A stretch of DNA of 64,000 bases from JALZHR01 sp036388475 (GTDB taxonomy: Bacteria > Acidobacteriota > Blastocatellia > Pyrinomonadales > Pyrinomonadaceae), in the NCBI GenBank assembly GCA_036388475.1, contig DASVRT010000086.1:10108-74107 (forward strand), given 5' to 3'. Below, in pieces: positions 51,766-60,668 of the stretch. Numbering within the stretch: the stretch's first letter is position 1; every line of letters starts with the position of its first letter. The translations under genes were made by a program, and so were the position numbers. Below the pieces are notes generated by a model. It was given only the letters and a program-made list of their open reading frames with translations. It was not told the DNA's origin and ran no database searches.

Positions 51766-52317
51766 ATGACAACCGAATTTACCAATCCGAATCTCGAAAT
51801 TTTATATTCAGCTGAGCAAATCCAAGCGCGCGTCGATGAACTGGGCGAACAGATTTCGCGCGATTATGCCGGCAGAGACTTAGTTTTAGTCGGCGTTTTA
51901 AAAGGCTCGGTCGTTTTTCTCGCCGATTTGATGCGCGCCGTCGATTTGCGGCTGACGATAGATTTTATGGCGGTTTCCAGCTACAAGGACGGAACGGTTT
52001 CGACCGGCGACGTGGAGATTTTAAAGGATTTGACCAATCCGATTCGCGGGCGCGACGTCATCGTCTGCGAAGACATCGTCGATACGGGCTTGACGCTGTT
52101 CCGGCTGCTGGAAATCCTCGGCTCGCGCGGCGCGAATTCTCTGAAAATCGCCACGCTGCTCGATAAACCCGAGCCGCGCATCAAAAAAGATTTGAAAATC
52201 GACTACTGCGGCTTTCAAATCCCGAACAAATTCGTCGTCGGCTACGGCTTGGACGCGGCGGGCAGATACCGAAATCTGCCGTTTATCGGCGTCGTGAAAA
52301 ACCCGGACGAAATTTAA
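51766..52317 (+). CDS. hpt: Hypoxanthine phosphoribosyltransferase
   Basis: Salvages hypoxanthine or guanine with PRPP to IMP or GMP. The chosen start M-T-T-E-F-T gives 183 residues, normal for the family; the ORF extends 48 bases upstream without a ribosome binding site and through the promoter. Key motifs are the PRPP loop V-I-V-C-E-D-I-V-D-T-G-L-T-L, V-G-V-L-K-G-S-V-V-F and the C-terminal F-V-V-G-Y-G-L-D. It complements the urate operon and deoB/deoC in purine turnover. Confidence 0.95.
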   Translation: MTTEFTNPNLEILYSAEQIQARVDELGEQISRDYAGRDLVLVGVLKGSVVFLADLMRAVDLRLTIDFMAVSSYKDGTVSTGDVEILKDLTNPIRGRDVIVCEDIVDTGLTLFRLLEILGSRGANSLKIATLLDKPEPRIKKDLKIDYCGFQIPNKFVVGYGLDAAGRYRNLPFIGVVKNPDEI

Positions 52318-52351
52318 TTTAAGACGAAATTTAATTTAAATGGAGAGAAGA

Positions 52352-53251
52352 ATGTTTAGAAAATTTCCGGTTCTATTTCTTTTGCTGTCTTTTTCTTCGC
52401 CCGCCGTCTTCGCCCATAACAAACACGAAAACGGGCAGGACGTAACGGTCAAAACGCAAAAAATCAGCGGCAATGTTTCGCTGCTGCAAGGTCGCGGCGG
52501 CAACGTCGGCGCGTCCGTCGGCGCGGACGGCATCTTGATTGTGGACGACGATTATGCCGAAGTTTCGCCGAAGATTGCCGAAGCCTTAAAAGCGTTAGGC
52601 TCGGAAAAACCGCGTTTTATTTTGAACACGCACTGGCACGGCGACCACACGGGCGGCAACCAATATTTCGGCAAAGACTCGCTCATCGTCGCGCACGCCA
52701 ACGTCCGGCGGCGTCTTTCCATCGAACAGACGGTTTTCGGCGAAAAAATTCAGCCGTCGCCGGAATCGGCGCTGCCCGATATTACTTACGAGCAGACGCT
52801 GTCGATTTATTTCAACGGCGAAGAAATCCGCGTCGTGCATTTCCCGAACGGGCACACGGACGGCGATTCCGTTATCTTTTTTACCAAATCGAACGTCGTT
52901 CATACGGGCGACCATTTTTTCAAAGACCGCTTTCCGTTTGTCGATTTGGACAGCGGCGGCAGCGTTCAGGGTTTGATGAAAAACGTTGCCGACCTTATCA
53001 GACAGCTTCCGGCAGACGTGAAAATCATTCCCGGTCACGGCGCGCCGGCGAGTCTCGACGATTTGAAAACTTACCGGCAAATGCTGATTGAAACGACCGA
53101 CATCGTGCAGAAAGGCATCACCGGCGGCAAGACGCTGGAAGGCTTGAAAAAAGACGGCTTGCCCGAAAAATATAAATCGTGGGGCACGGGCTTTATCAAA
53201 ACGGATTTCTGGATTGAGACGATTTACAAAAGCCTCGCGACAAAAAAATAA
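52352..53251 (+). CDS. Exported metallo-beta-lactamase-fold hydrolase
   Basis: Protein of 299 residues. ATG 52352 is preceded by GGAGAGAAGA, which makes the ATG 12 bases upstream unlikely. The signal peptide ends near V-F-A-H. Metal-binding motifs are N-T-H-W-H-G-D-H-T-G-G, F-P-N-G-H-T-D-G-D-S, V-V-H-T-G-D-H-F and I-P-G-H-G. The pattern is that of broad exported MBL hydrolases related to SoxH and class B3-like proteins. I see no evidence sufficient to call it a true beta-lactamase. It is 34 bases after hpt and 33 before the next gene. Confidence 0.88.
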   Translation: MFRKFPVLFLLLSFSSPAVFAHNKHENGQDVTVKTQKISGNVSLLQGRGGNVGASVGADGILIVDDDYAEVSPKIAEALKALGSEKPRFILNTHWHGDHTGGNQYFGKDSLIVAHANVRRRLSIEQTVFGEKIQPSPESALPDITYEQTLSIYFNGEEIRVVHFPNGHTDGDSVIFFTKSNVVHTGDHFFKDRFPFVDLDSGGSVQGLMKNVADLIRQLPADVKIIPGHGAPASLDDLKTYRQMLIETTDIVQKGITGGKTLEGLKKDGLPEKYKSWGTGFIKTDFWIETIYKSLATKK

Positions 53252-53284
53252 ATCCGAATCCGGGAAATAAGGAATTCAAACAAA

Positions 53285-53794
53285 ATGCAAAAAATATTTC
53301 TCATCCTCGCCGGCTTCGGCATCTTCTTCGGTCTCAGCGCCGCCGCCGCCACGGCGCGGGCGCAGGATAAAACCGCCGGCAAAAAAGACGTCAAGCAGCT
53401 CGAAGCGATTTACAAGCAGTTCGACGCGGCGACGAAAAAACGCGACCTGAAAACATACGAAAAATATCTGGACGAAACCTTTGCAGTCGAACAGGAAACC
53501 CTGAAAATCCCGCGCCGCGAGATTCTCGAACTCCTGAAGCAATTCTTCGATTCGGCAGTCGAGATAACCGAAGCCGTCTCGACAATCGAAAAAATCCGTG
53601 TTACCGACGGCAATTATTTTCTGGAAGTTTCAAGCTTCGTCAAAGGCAAATTTAAAATGCCGGGCGCGGGCGGCAGAATTTCCGTTCTCCAAATCACCTC
53701 CCAATCGACCGATGTCTGGATAAAAACCGGCAAAGGCTGGAAGCAAATTTCGCAAATCGACCGCGGCTCAAAAATTCTGCCTGCCGGTAATTAA
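53285..53794 (+). CDS. Exported NTF2-like (DUF4440/SnoaL-type) protein
   Basis: Protein of 169 residues with a signal peptide ending near A-T-A-R-A-Q. The mature part has the cone-shaped NTF2-like pattern: helix I-Y-K-Q-F-D-A-A-T-K-K-R-D-L-K-T-Y-E-K-Y, then strands including V-S-T-I-E-K-I-R-V and D-V-W-I-K-T-G-K-G-W-K-Q-I-S. Such proteins bind small ligands or are poorly characterised enzymes. It follows the MBL-fold gene closely and may be co-expressed. Confidence 0.75.
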   Translation: MQKIFLILAGFGIFFGLSAAAATARAQDKTAGKKDVKQLEAIYKQFDAATKKRDLKTYEKYLDETFAVEQETLKIPRREILELLKQFFDSAVEITEAVSTIEKIRVTDGNYFLEVSSFVKGKFKMPGAGGRISVLQITSQSTDVWIKTGKGWKQISQIDRGSKILPAGN

Positions 53795-53796
53795 AA

Positions 53797-53850
53797 AAGG
53801 CAAAAGGCAAAAAGCAGGAAAAAAAAGTTTCTTTTCTTACTTTTGCCTTA
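53797..53850. repeat. AAAGGC-word inverted repeat
   Basis: AAAAAGGCAAAAGGCAAAAA on the left is mirrored by TTACTTTTGCCTTAA on the right, separated by a run of A and T. Located between convergent genes. Confidence 0.6.
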
Positions 53851-54150
53851 ACTGCGTTTCCACGTTTGCAAAACTTCCCAGACTTCGCGCGTTAATTCGA
53901 TGCCCGCCGGAAAATGCTTGAGAAAGTCGGCGCGCAGGCGTTCGGCGTCGCCCGTCAGATATTTGTCGAGCGCCTCTTTGTTAAATGCCTCGTAGCGGAT
54001 ACGGTAACGATTTTTCGTGGTGCAGGTAAAAGCCGCGCCGTTGAAATATCCGGTTTTCAGCAAATCGGGAATATGCCGCTTGCACATATATTGCTCATAT
54101 TTTTCGACCAGTCCCGGTTCGACGACGGTGGTAATTTCGTAAATTATCAT
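53848..54150 (-). CDS. DUF4286 family protein
   Basis: Protein of 100 residues without a signal peptide. M-I-I-Y-E-I-T-T-V-V, Y-E-Q-Y-M-C-K-R-H-I-P-D-L-L and Y-R-I-R-Y-E-A match the DUF4286 family, a ferredoxin-like dimeric alpha-beta barrel fold. Function unknown. It is a single gene between convergent and divergent neighbours. Confidence 0.85.
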   Translation of the reverse strand: MIIYEITTVVEPGLVEKYEQYMCKRHIPDLLKTGYFNGAAFTCTTKNRYRIRYEAFNKEALDKYLTGDAERLRADFLKHFPAGIELTREVWEVLQTWKRS

Positions 54151-54405
54151 TTCCTTTTTTGACTTTTTCCTGTTATAAAATTAAACGTATTTGTCTGCGG
54201 CGAGAGCCGTCGTTTAAAGATAAACACAACTCAGCTCACAGCCGGATGCGGTTTTAATTTATCTTATCAAATAAAAAAACTATTAATTAGTGCCCGCAGA
54301 TTATCGAAAATCTGTCGGCGTTTTGCGCGATAAAACCCGGCTTTGCGATTGGCGAGAGCTGCCTGCCGGGCGCAAGTCATTTTTTTAAAGGGAAATCTCA
54401 AAATT

Positions 54406-55656
54406 ATGAAGTTTAAAATATTATGTTCGGCGCTGCTTTTTCTGTTTTCCGGCATCGCTTCGTTTGCCGCCGCCGGCGACGAGTTCACCGGACAATTCGA
54501 AGCCGCGCTCGTGGCGAATACGGAAAATTTTGAAAGAGTTATCTTCAAGTACGCTTCGACGGCAACTGTAAATAGCGAAAGCGCTTTTGACCAGAACGCA
54601 CGCCTGGCGCGCGGTCGGCTTTATGACCCGCAAACCGGAAGCATTTCGGTCGCGGCGCTGCTCGTGGACGAAGAGGACGACGAAAAAAAGCCGTTGATTT
54701 TTGTCGATTTAGACGGCAACGGCAATTTTTCCAACACTGAAAAATTCCAGTTTCAGCAGACGGAGAAAGATAATCCTTATCTGTGGAACATCACCGTCAA
54801 TCTGCCGGTCAAGGATAATTTTTTCACCGCCTGCCCGCTTTTTCTGCAATATTTTAAATCGGTGCGCGTCGAAAAAATGGGCGAGGGCGACCGCCTGCTG
54901 ACGCAATCGACCGAAGTTCTGGCGCGCGGCAGAGTCGAGGTCAAAGGCAAAAAGATTCTGGCGCAATACGCTTACAGCTTTGAAAATAAAAAGATAACGC
55001 CGCAGAAAGGCTGGCTCGGCATCGACGGCAACGAAGACGGCGCGGTCGATATGGACGAGCTTTCGCCGGAAGCCGCCAAAGCCGACGACGAGACGATTGT
55101 TTTCCGCGTCGGGCAGACGTATCTTTCCACGAAAAAAGTCGATTTGGCAAAAAATCAAATCGTGATGCGCGAGCACGCGGCAAAAGATTACCAGCGCATC
55201 GAGCTGAGCATCGGCAAGGAGTTTCCCGAATTTTCGTTTACGGATTTAAGCGGCAAAAAACGTCGTTTTTCCGAGTTTCGCGGTAAATATATTCTGCTCG
55301 ACGTGTGGGGTTTCTGGTGCCCGCCGTGCCGCCGCGAGATGCCTTTTCTGCGCGAAGCCGCCAAGCGTTTTAAATCGAGAAATCTGGAAATCGTCGGCTT
55401 AAATACCGACGTCGAAATGCCGCTCGACATCATCAAAAAAAATCTGGAAGTAAACGATTTGAAATGGACGCAGGCGCAGCTCGAAAGCGTTTTCGATTTA
55501 ATCAACAAGCAGCTGCGCATCGAATCGTTTCCGACGACGTTTTTAATCGCGCCCGACGGAAAAATTCTTTCGATGAGCCGTCACCTGCGCGGCGAGCCGG
55601 ATTTGCGCGGCAAGGATTTGCTCGAAACGCTCGACGAAATTCTGCCGAAACAGTAA
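54406..55656 (+). CDS. Exported TlpA-like thiol-disulfide oxidoreductase with long N-terminal domain
   Basis: Protein of 416 residues. ATG 54406 is preceded by AAAGGGA and begins a signal peptide ending near F-A-A-A-G. The N-terminal region (about 25-270) contains two Ca-binding-like loops, D-L-D-G-N-G-N-F-S and D-G-N-E-D-G-A-V-D-M-D-E-L. The C-terminal thioredoxin domain (about 275-416) has W-G-F-W-C-P-P-C-R-R-E-M-P and F-P-T-T-F-L-I-A-P-D-G. A CPPC active site and TlpA-type fold suggest periplasmic disulfide reduction. The partner is unknown. Confidence 0.88.
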   Translation: MKFKILCSALLFLFSGIASFAAAGDEFTGQFEAALVANTENFERVIFKYASTATVNSESAFDQNARLARGRLYDPQTGSISVAALLVDEEDDEKKPLIFVDLDGNGNFSNTEKFQFQQTEKDNPYLWNITVNLPVKDNFFTACPLFLQYFKSVRVEKMGEGDRLLTQSTEVLARGRVEVKGKKILAQYAYSFENKKITPQKGWLGIDGNEDGAVDMDELSPEAAKADDETIVFRVGQTYLSTKKVDLAKNQIVMREHAAKDYQRIELSIGKEFPEFSFTDLSGKKRRFSEFRGKYILLDVWGFWCPPCRREMPFLREAAKRFKSRNLEIVGLNTDVEMPLDIIKKNLEVNDLKWTQAQLESVFDLINKQLRIESFPTTFLIAPDGKILSMSRHLRGEPDLRGKDLLETLDEILPKQ

Positions 55657-55659
55657 TTG

Positions 55660-55747
55660 GAAGGTAAAATTAAAAAGGTAAAAGGCAAAAGTGAAGAAAA
55701 TTACTTCCTTACTTTTGCCTTTTACCTTTTACCTTTTGCCTTTTTTA
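55660..55747. repeat. AAAGGTAAAAGGC-word inverted repeat
   Basis: GGAAGGTAAAATTAAAAAGG followed by TAAAAGGCAAAAGT is mirrored by ACTTTTGCCTTTTACCTTTT and ACCTTTTGCC. It lies between two same-strand genes, so it probably ends the first. Confidence 0.8.
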
Positions 55748-55826
55748 AACTTTCCCGCCTTTTCAACGTAAAACTAATATCCCCAAAGCTTAATGCATTA
55801 AAAAAATATAAACTTGCGGAGGCTTT

Positions 55827-56975
55827 ATGATAAGAAAATCACTGTTTTCAACGTTGATTTTAGCGGCTTTTTCGCTGACGGTTTGCGCGCAGGCGCAGCA
55901 GGTGGCGAGCGTTTTGCACGACCGGCATTTGATAAAATCGCAGATTCTCGGCGAAGAACGAACCGTTCTGGTGCGCGTTCCGCCGAATTACGCGCGGACG
56001 GACGAAAAATTTCCCGTCGTTTATATGCTCGACGCGCATCCGCCGCAAAACTCGATGATGGTCGGCATTATCGAACAGCAGGTCTGGGGCGGAATGATGC
56101 CGGAAGTGATTCTGGTCGGCATTCAAAACACGAACCGCACGCGCGATTTGACGCCGACGAAAACCGAGCGCGCCGGCAGCGGCGGCGGCGATAAATTTTT
56201 GCAGTTTCTCGAAACGGAAGTTATTCCGCTGGTCGAAAAAAACTATCGCACGCAGCCTTTCCGCATCTTCGCCGGGCATTCGCTCGGCGGCTTGACCGTA
56301 GTTTATTCTTTCCTCACGCGTCCTGATTTGTTTAATGCTTATATCGCCGCCAGCCCGTCTTTGATTTGGGATAATAATTTTGTCATAGGTCGCGCCGAAG
56401 AAGTTTTCAAACAGAAAAAAGAATATAAGAAAACGATGTTTCTGGCTTTGGGAAACGAGCCGGAATTGCAGAAAGGCTTTAACTCTTTCCGGGATTTGCT
56501 CGATCGCACGAAGCCGAAAGATTTCGAATACGAATTTCGCCAGCTCGACGAGGAAAATCACGGCTCGGTCGTTTTGCCCGCCTATTACTGGGGCTTGCGA
56601 AAAATCTTCGCGGGCTGGACGCCGCCGCCGACCGGCACGGTCGAGGATTTGGAAAATCATTACAAAAAGCTTTCCGAACGCTTCGGCTACGCCATCCGGG
56701 TTCCCGAAGAACTTTTAAACCGCGCCGGTTATCAATTTCTGAGGGCAAACAGAGCCGCCGAAGCGATTGAAGTTTTCCGAAAAAACGTCGGGCTTTATCC
56801 GAATTCGGCAAACGTCTACGACAGTCTCGCCGAAGCTTACGAGAAAAACGGTCAGATGAAGCAAGCCCGCGAAAACTACGAGAAAGCTTACAAAATGGCG
56901 GAAGCAAAAGACGACGCGCAGCTGGCGAAAACCGCCAAAGAAAACCACGACCGGATTTCAAACAAAATGAAATAA
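55827..56975 (+). CDS. Exported esterase D/enterochelin-esterase-like hydrolase with C-terminal TPR
   Basis: Protein of 382 residues with a signal peptide ending near V-C-A-Q-A-Q. The alpha/beta-hydrolase domain (about 30-275) has Y-M-L-D-A-H, the nucleophile G-H-S-L-G-G and a late His in E-E-N-H-G-S-V. Residues about 300-375 form TPR-like helices (A-I-E-V-F-R-K-N-V-G-L-Y-P-N-S-A-N). The substrate is unknown; relatives include siderophore esterases, carbohydrate esterases and formylglutathione hydrolase-like enzymes. The ribosome binding site is GCGGAGG. Confidence 0.88.
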   Translation: MIRKSLFSTLILAAFSLTVCAQAQQVASVLHDRHLIKSQILGEERTVLVRVPPNYARTDEKFPVVYMLDAHPPQNSMMVGIIEQQVWGGMMPEVILVGIQNTNRTRDLTPTKTERAGSGGGDKFLQFLETEVIPLVEKNYRTQPFRIFAGHSLGGLTVVYSFLTRPDLFNAYIAASPSLIWDNNFVIGRAEEVFKQKKEYKKTMFLALGNEPELQKGFNSFRDLLDRTKPKDFEYEFRQLDEENHGSVVLPAYYWGLRKIFAGWTPPPTGTVEDLENHYKKLSERFGYAIRVPEELLNRAGYQFLRANRAAEAIEVFRKNVGLYPNSANVYDSLAEAYEKNGQMKQARENYEKAYKMAEAKDDAQLAKTAKENHDRISNKMK

Positions 56976-57098
56976 AAGTGAGAACTAAGAACTGAAAAGC
57001 GAGAGCTGAAAACTGATAGGAAAGGTCAAGTTTCTTATTCCCAATTCACAGTTATTAGTTCTCACCTCTCGATTATCAGCTCTCAGTTCTCGCTTTTC
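56976..57098. repeat. GAGAACT-word inverted repeat
   Basis: AAAAGTGAGAACTAAGAACT and GAAAAGCGAGAGCTGAAAAC are mirrored by GTTATTAGTTCTCACCTCTC and CAGCTCTCAGTTCTCGCTTT. Located between convergent genes and overlapping the 3' end of the minus-strand gene. Confidence 0.8.
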
Positions 57099-57625
57099 AG
57101 TTCTTCAATTTTTTGCAGCAAAGCGAACAAAGACGGCGGGTATTGTTTCTTGTTCGCCTCGTCCGAGAGACTGAAATTATTTAAAACAATCATTTTTTTC
57201 ACATCTTCGGCGCGAAAATAAACGCTCGTTTTCAGCCCCGAATCCGTCCAGATTCGGAATCTCGGATATTCCGGCTTGGCGTTTTGAAAATCTTCCTGCC
57301 CGGTAAGCCTGATAATTTCGGCGACCGTTTCGGCATCGGCGCGCAGTTTTTTCGTCACCAGCGTGTGATTTTTTTCCTTGTTCCGGGAATTATAAGGCGG
57401 ATTCGTCTCATATTCGGCGCGCCCGTCTTTATACAAACGAAAATGCAGCCGCAGCCGCGGAATCGGCGTCATCCCGCGCGCCTGATGGCAAACCGTCAGA
57501 ATTATCTCCGCCGAAGTCGCGGCGGTTTTGTCCAGTCCGGCACAGACGGAATTATCCGCGCGCTGCGCCGCGCCGCTGACCGGAAATGCAAAAATCAGGC
57601 ACGCGATTGAGCAGATAATTTTCAT
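57083..57625 (-). CDS. Exported hypothetical protein
   Basis: Protein of 180 residues with a signal peptide (M-K-I-I-C-S-I-A-C-L-I-F to A-A-Q-R). The mature part has two cysteines (V-C-A-G, T-V-C-H) and a beta-rich middle (L-R-L-H-F-R-L-Y-K-D-G-R-A-E-Y). I do not recognise the family. The C-terminal helix (L-F-A-L-L-Q-K-I-E-E-L) lies within the terminal inverted repeat. Confidence 0.7.
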   Translation of the reverse strand: MKIICSIACLIFAFPVSGAAQRADNSVCAGLDKTAATSAEIILTVCHQARGMTPIPRLRLHFRLYKDGRAEYETNPPYNSRNKEKNHTLVTKKLRADAETVAEIIRLTGQEDFQNAKPEYPRFRIWTDSGLKTSVYFRAEDVKKMIVLNNFSLSDEANKKQYPPSLFALLQKIEELKSEN

Positions 57626-57702
57626 TTGACCTCCGACGCGCGTTAAAATTCGATGCGTATCTTCGGAACGCCTCGAATTATCAATCTTGCATCAGCATTA
57701 AA

Positions 57703-57855
57703 TTATGGATTGCCCGTCGGCGCGTTTAAAAACCTGAGAATGAGCACGGTCGCGATAATAAGAAATAAAACAGCCGCCGCCATCATCACTATTGTCGCTT
57801 TGGAAATAGGTTTCCGAACGGGTTCGTCACCTCGCCCGGTTGTTCTGTCTGCCAT
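57703..57855 (-). CDS. Small single-span membrane protein, 50 residues
   Basis: The ATG at 57855 has a good ribosome binding site (AAAGGAGAAAAATC), unlike the longer ORF that starts at 58026. The product begins M-A-D-R-T-T-G-R-G-D-E-P, then a basic stretch, then a hydrophobic helix (A-T-I-V-M-M-A-A-A-V-L-F-L-I-I-A-T-V-L-I). Predicted inner-membrane protein with cytosolic N-terminus. No family recognised. Confidence 0.65.
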   Translation of the reverse strand: MADRTTGRGDEPVRKPISKATIVMMAAAVLFLIIATVLILRFLNAPTGNP

Positions 57856-58022
57856 GATTTTTCTCCTTTTGAGATTTCGATGGCAAGAGACGTGCCGCGC
57901 CTCGATTTTAATTAAAAACCTGTGGACGACTGCCTTAAAAAATTGCGACCGATTTTGTCGTATCAGAACAAAACGCGCCCGCGTATAATTCCGATACAAC
58001 AAAGCGAAGTCCGTTTTTAATA

Positions 58023-59201
58023 TCAAAGAATCCGATTCAAAAAGCTCTCGCCGTCTTTTAACTGCAAGCCGAAATTCCCGGCAATCGTCTGCCCGATGTC
58101 GGCGAGGCTGGCGCGCGTTCCGAGATTCACAGCGGCGCGCGCGGATTTTCCGTAAACCAGCAGCGGCACGTATTCGCGCGTGTGGTCCGAGCCTTCCTTG
58201 GTCGGGTCGTTGCCGTGGTCGGCGGTGATGATTAATAAATCATCCGCGCGCATTGCGCCTAAAATTTCCGGCAGGCGTCGGTCAAAATGTTCCAGCGCTT
58301 TGGCGTAGCCTTCCGTGTCGCGGCGATGCCCGTAGAGCATATCGAAATCGACCAGATTACTGAAAATCAGCCCGCGCGATTCGGCGTTGAGAGCGCTGAC
58401 GGTCTGGTCAATCGACTGGTCGTTGTTCTTCGCCGTCAAATCTTCGGTCACGCCGCAGGAGTCGTAAATCGAAGCGATTTTGCCGATGCAGACGACGTCC
58501 AAGCCGTTATCTTTCAAAAGCGGCAGAAGATTGTCCGGCGGCGGCGCGACGGCGTAATCGTGACGATTCTCGGTGCGTTTGAAAGTTTCCGCCGTTTCGC
58601 CGACGAACGGACGCGCAATCACGCGCCCGACTTTGTCTGCGCCGTCGAGAATCTTTCGGGCAATCTCGCAGATTTCGTAAAGCCTTTCGACGGGAATAAT
58701 TTCTTCGTGCGCGGCGATTTGAAAAACGGAATCGGCGGAAGTATAAACAATCGGTTTGCCGGTTTTAACGTGGTCCTCGCCGAATTGGTTGATGATTTCC
58801 GTGCCCGAAGCCGGAACGTTTGCCAGCACGCCCGGAACGCGCGCCGCGCTGACGAATTCGTTTATGATTCTTTCGGGAAAGCCTTTCGGGAAAGTCGGAA
58901 ACGCTTTTTTCAGGATGATTCCAGCCATTTCCCAGTGTCCGGTCGTCGTGTCCTTGCCGTTGGAAAACAGAGTGCATTTGCCGTAACCGCCGATTGGATT
59001 TTCGATAGCCGGCAAATCTTTGAGCGGGCGGATATTTCCCAAACCGAGGTTTTGCAAATTCGGCAAATCGACCGGGCGCGATTCGAGAATGTGTCCGAGC
59101 GTGTCCGCGCCGGCGTCGCCCCAATCCGCCGCGTCGGGCATCTCGCCGATTCCGGCGCTGTCCAAAACCATTAAAACGATTCGGTTAAATTTCGAGTTCA
59201 T
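58023..59201 (-). CDS. deoB: Phosphopentomutase
   Basis: Converts (deoxy)ribose-1-phosphate to the 5-phosphate, feeding DeoC. The 392-residue protein belongs to the alkaline phosphatase superfamily. Conserved features are V-L-D-S-A-G-I-G-E-M-P-D-A near the N-terminus, D-T-L-G-H, D-T-T-G-H-W-E with the catalytic Thr, Y-T-S-A-D-S-V-F and the late metal motif T-A-D-H-G-N-D-P-T. About 7 kb from deoC, in the same orientation but not the same operon. Confidence 0.95.
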   Translation of the reverse strand: MNSKFNRIVLMVLDSAGIGEMPDAADWGDAGADTLGHILESRPVDLPNLQNLGLGNIRPLKDLPAIENPIGGYGKCTLFSNGKDTTTGHWEMAGIILKKAFPTFPKGFPERIINEFVSAARVPGVLANVPASGTEIINQFGEDHVKTGKPIVYTSADSVFQIAAHEEIIPVERLYEICEIARKILDGADKVGRVIARPFVGETAETFKRTENRHDYAVAPPPDNLLPLLKDNGLDVVCIGKIASIYDSCGVTEDLTAKNNDQSIDQTVSALNAESRGLIFSNLVDFDMLYGHRRDTEGYAKALEHFDRRLPEILGAMRADDLLIITADHGNDPTKEGSDHTREYVPLLVYGKSARAAVNLGTRASLADIGQTIAGNFGLQLKDGESFLNRIL

Positions 59202-59208
59202 AATTTAA

Positions 59209-59290
59209 TTTTAAGTGAAAAAGTGAAAAAGTGAAAAAACGGGTTGCGGAATACCAAGATGCTTTTTCACTTTTAACCTTTTTCACTTTA
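59209..59290. repeat. AAAGTG-word inverted repeat
   Basis: AAGTGAAAAAGTGAAAAAGT followed by GAAAAAA is mirrored by TTTTTCACTTTTAACCTTTT and TCACTTTA. It separates deoB from the VWA gene upstream on the same strand. Confidence 0.8.
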
Positions 59291-60397
59291 CTTCGGTGCA
59301 GTATAGCCTTCGCGCGCGCGGATTTGCGCTCCGGCGGGGACGCCTTTCAGCTCGACTTTGATTTTGCGGTAAGTGCCGTCGCGTTTCGCGTTCGAAGGGT
59401 AATAGCCGAGACTGTATTTCGTGCCGATTTCGTCGGAGACTTTTTTAAAAGCGACGCGGACTTCGCTTAAATCCGCTACGGGAAAAACTTTTCCGCCGGA
59501 AGTTTTGGCTAAATCCTGCATTTCCGCATCCGCCAGCTCGTAAAGCTTTTTGCTGATGGCGAGACGCTCGAAATCGCCCAACTGGCAGAAGTCGAAGACT
59601 TTTTCCGCGCCCGATTTCGGATAGAAGGCGCGATAGTAGCGACGAATCTGCGCGGTCGAAAAACGCATCGTTCCCTCGCAGTCGCCGAGCAGGTTTTCCT
59701 CGAAAAACTCGCGCGTATCAACCTGCACGAAATAACTGACGATGCCCGCCTGCTGAAATTTTTCGCGCACTTCGGAAAAATCGGAAAGGCTCACCGAATC
59801 GACGCCGTCGGTCAGGGCGACCAGCGCGCGCCGCCCGCGAAATTCGTCTTTCGGATTGTCGACGAAAACGCTGTCGACGACCTGCAAAAGCGAATCGTAA
59901 TACGGCGTGCCGTTGCTGACCTGCACCTGCGCCAGAACGTCGCGCAGCTTGTTTCGGTCATCGGTCAGTTTCGCCATCACGCGGCTGACGGCGGTTCGCC
60001 TGCCGCCGACGACCGCCGAACCGAAAGCGATAATCGAAACGCGGTCGCCCGGTCGCAGGGAAGCGATAAAATTTTCGGCGGCGCGTTGAATCAGCGGCAA
60101 ATCCGAACGCGTCGAGCCTGATGTGTCAAGCAGCAAAGCGACTTCGAACGGCGCGGCGGTGGCGACAAAATCCGAGATTTCCTGCGGCTTGCCGTCTTCG
60201 TAAATGACGAAATTGCTTTGTTTAAGATTCAAAAGCGGTTTGCCCGTTTTGTCCGTGATAACGACCGGAACATCGACCAATTGCGTATCGACGCGGATAA
60301 CTTCGTCGTCATCGTCCGGCGTTTTCGCCTGCGCGAAAAGATTTGCCGAAAGATTAAAAACCAGCATCAACAGTAAAAAAACTTTCGTCAAACGCAT
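59288..60397 (-). CDS. Exported VWFA-related acidobacterial domain protein
   Basis: Protein of 369 residues with a signal peptide ending near N-L-F-A-Q. The lead-in V-D-T-Q-L-V-D-V-P-V-V-I-T-D-K-T-G and the MIDAS motif D-T-S-G-S-T-R-S-D followed by V-A-L-T-D-G-V-D are those of the VWFA-related family abundant in Acidobacteriota. The C-terminal Y-S-L-G-Y-Y-P-S-N segment is also typical. Likely a periplasmic or surface metal-dependent adhesion protein; its ligand is unknown. It is a useful taxonomic marker. Confidence 0.9.
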   Translation of the reverse strand: MRLTKVFLLLMLVFNLSANLFAQAKTPDDDDEVIRVDTQLVDVPVVITDKTGKPLLNLKQSNFVIYEDGKPQEISDFVATAAPFEVALLLDTSGSTRSDLPLIQRAAENFIASLRPGDRVSIIAFGSAVVGGRRTAVSRVMAKLTDDRNKLRDVLAQVQVSNGTPYYDSLLQVVDSVFVDNPKDEFRGRRALVALTDGVDSVSLSDFSEVREKFQQAGIVSYFVQVDTREFFEENLLGDCEGTMRFSTAQIRRYYRAFYPKSGAEKVFDFCQLGDFERLAISKKLYELADAEMQDLAKTSGGKVFPVADLSEVRVAFKKVSDEIGTKYSLGYYPSNAKRDGTYRKIKVELKGVPAGAQIRAREGYTAPK

Positions 60398-60668
60398 CTT
60401 TAACCTCTCAAAACGGAATTTGCTTACGATTTTAGCAGAAACCGTCCGCGAGACAAGTGCCTGGCGAAGGGACGCGGAAATTTATTGCCGGAGCCGAAAA
60501 TTTTTCCGCAAAAAACGTTTTCCGAAAAATTCCTTAACCTTTTTCTAACTTTTCTATGTTATTCTTTTTGTAAATCGAAAAGACATTACTACTTCGGAAA
60601 AGCTTTTGGCTCCCATGAAGAACGCATTTTGTCTTGGCATTTTTTTGAAGTTTGAAGAGGAGAAAAGG

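Noticed and set aside
52352..53251. Antibiotic-resistance metallo-beta-lactamase
   Set aside because: The fold motifs are shared by many exported hydrolases, and nothing seen is specific to beta-lactam hydrolysis.
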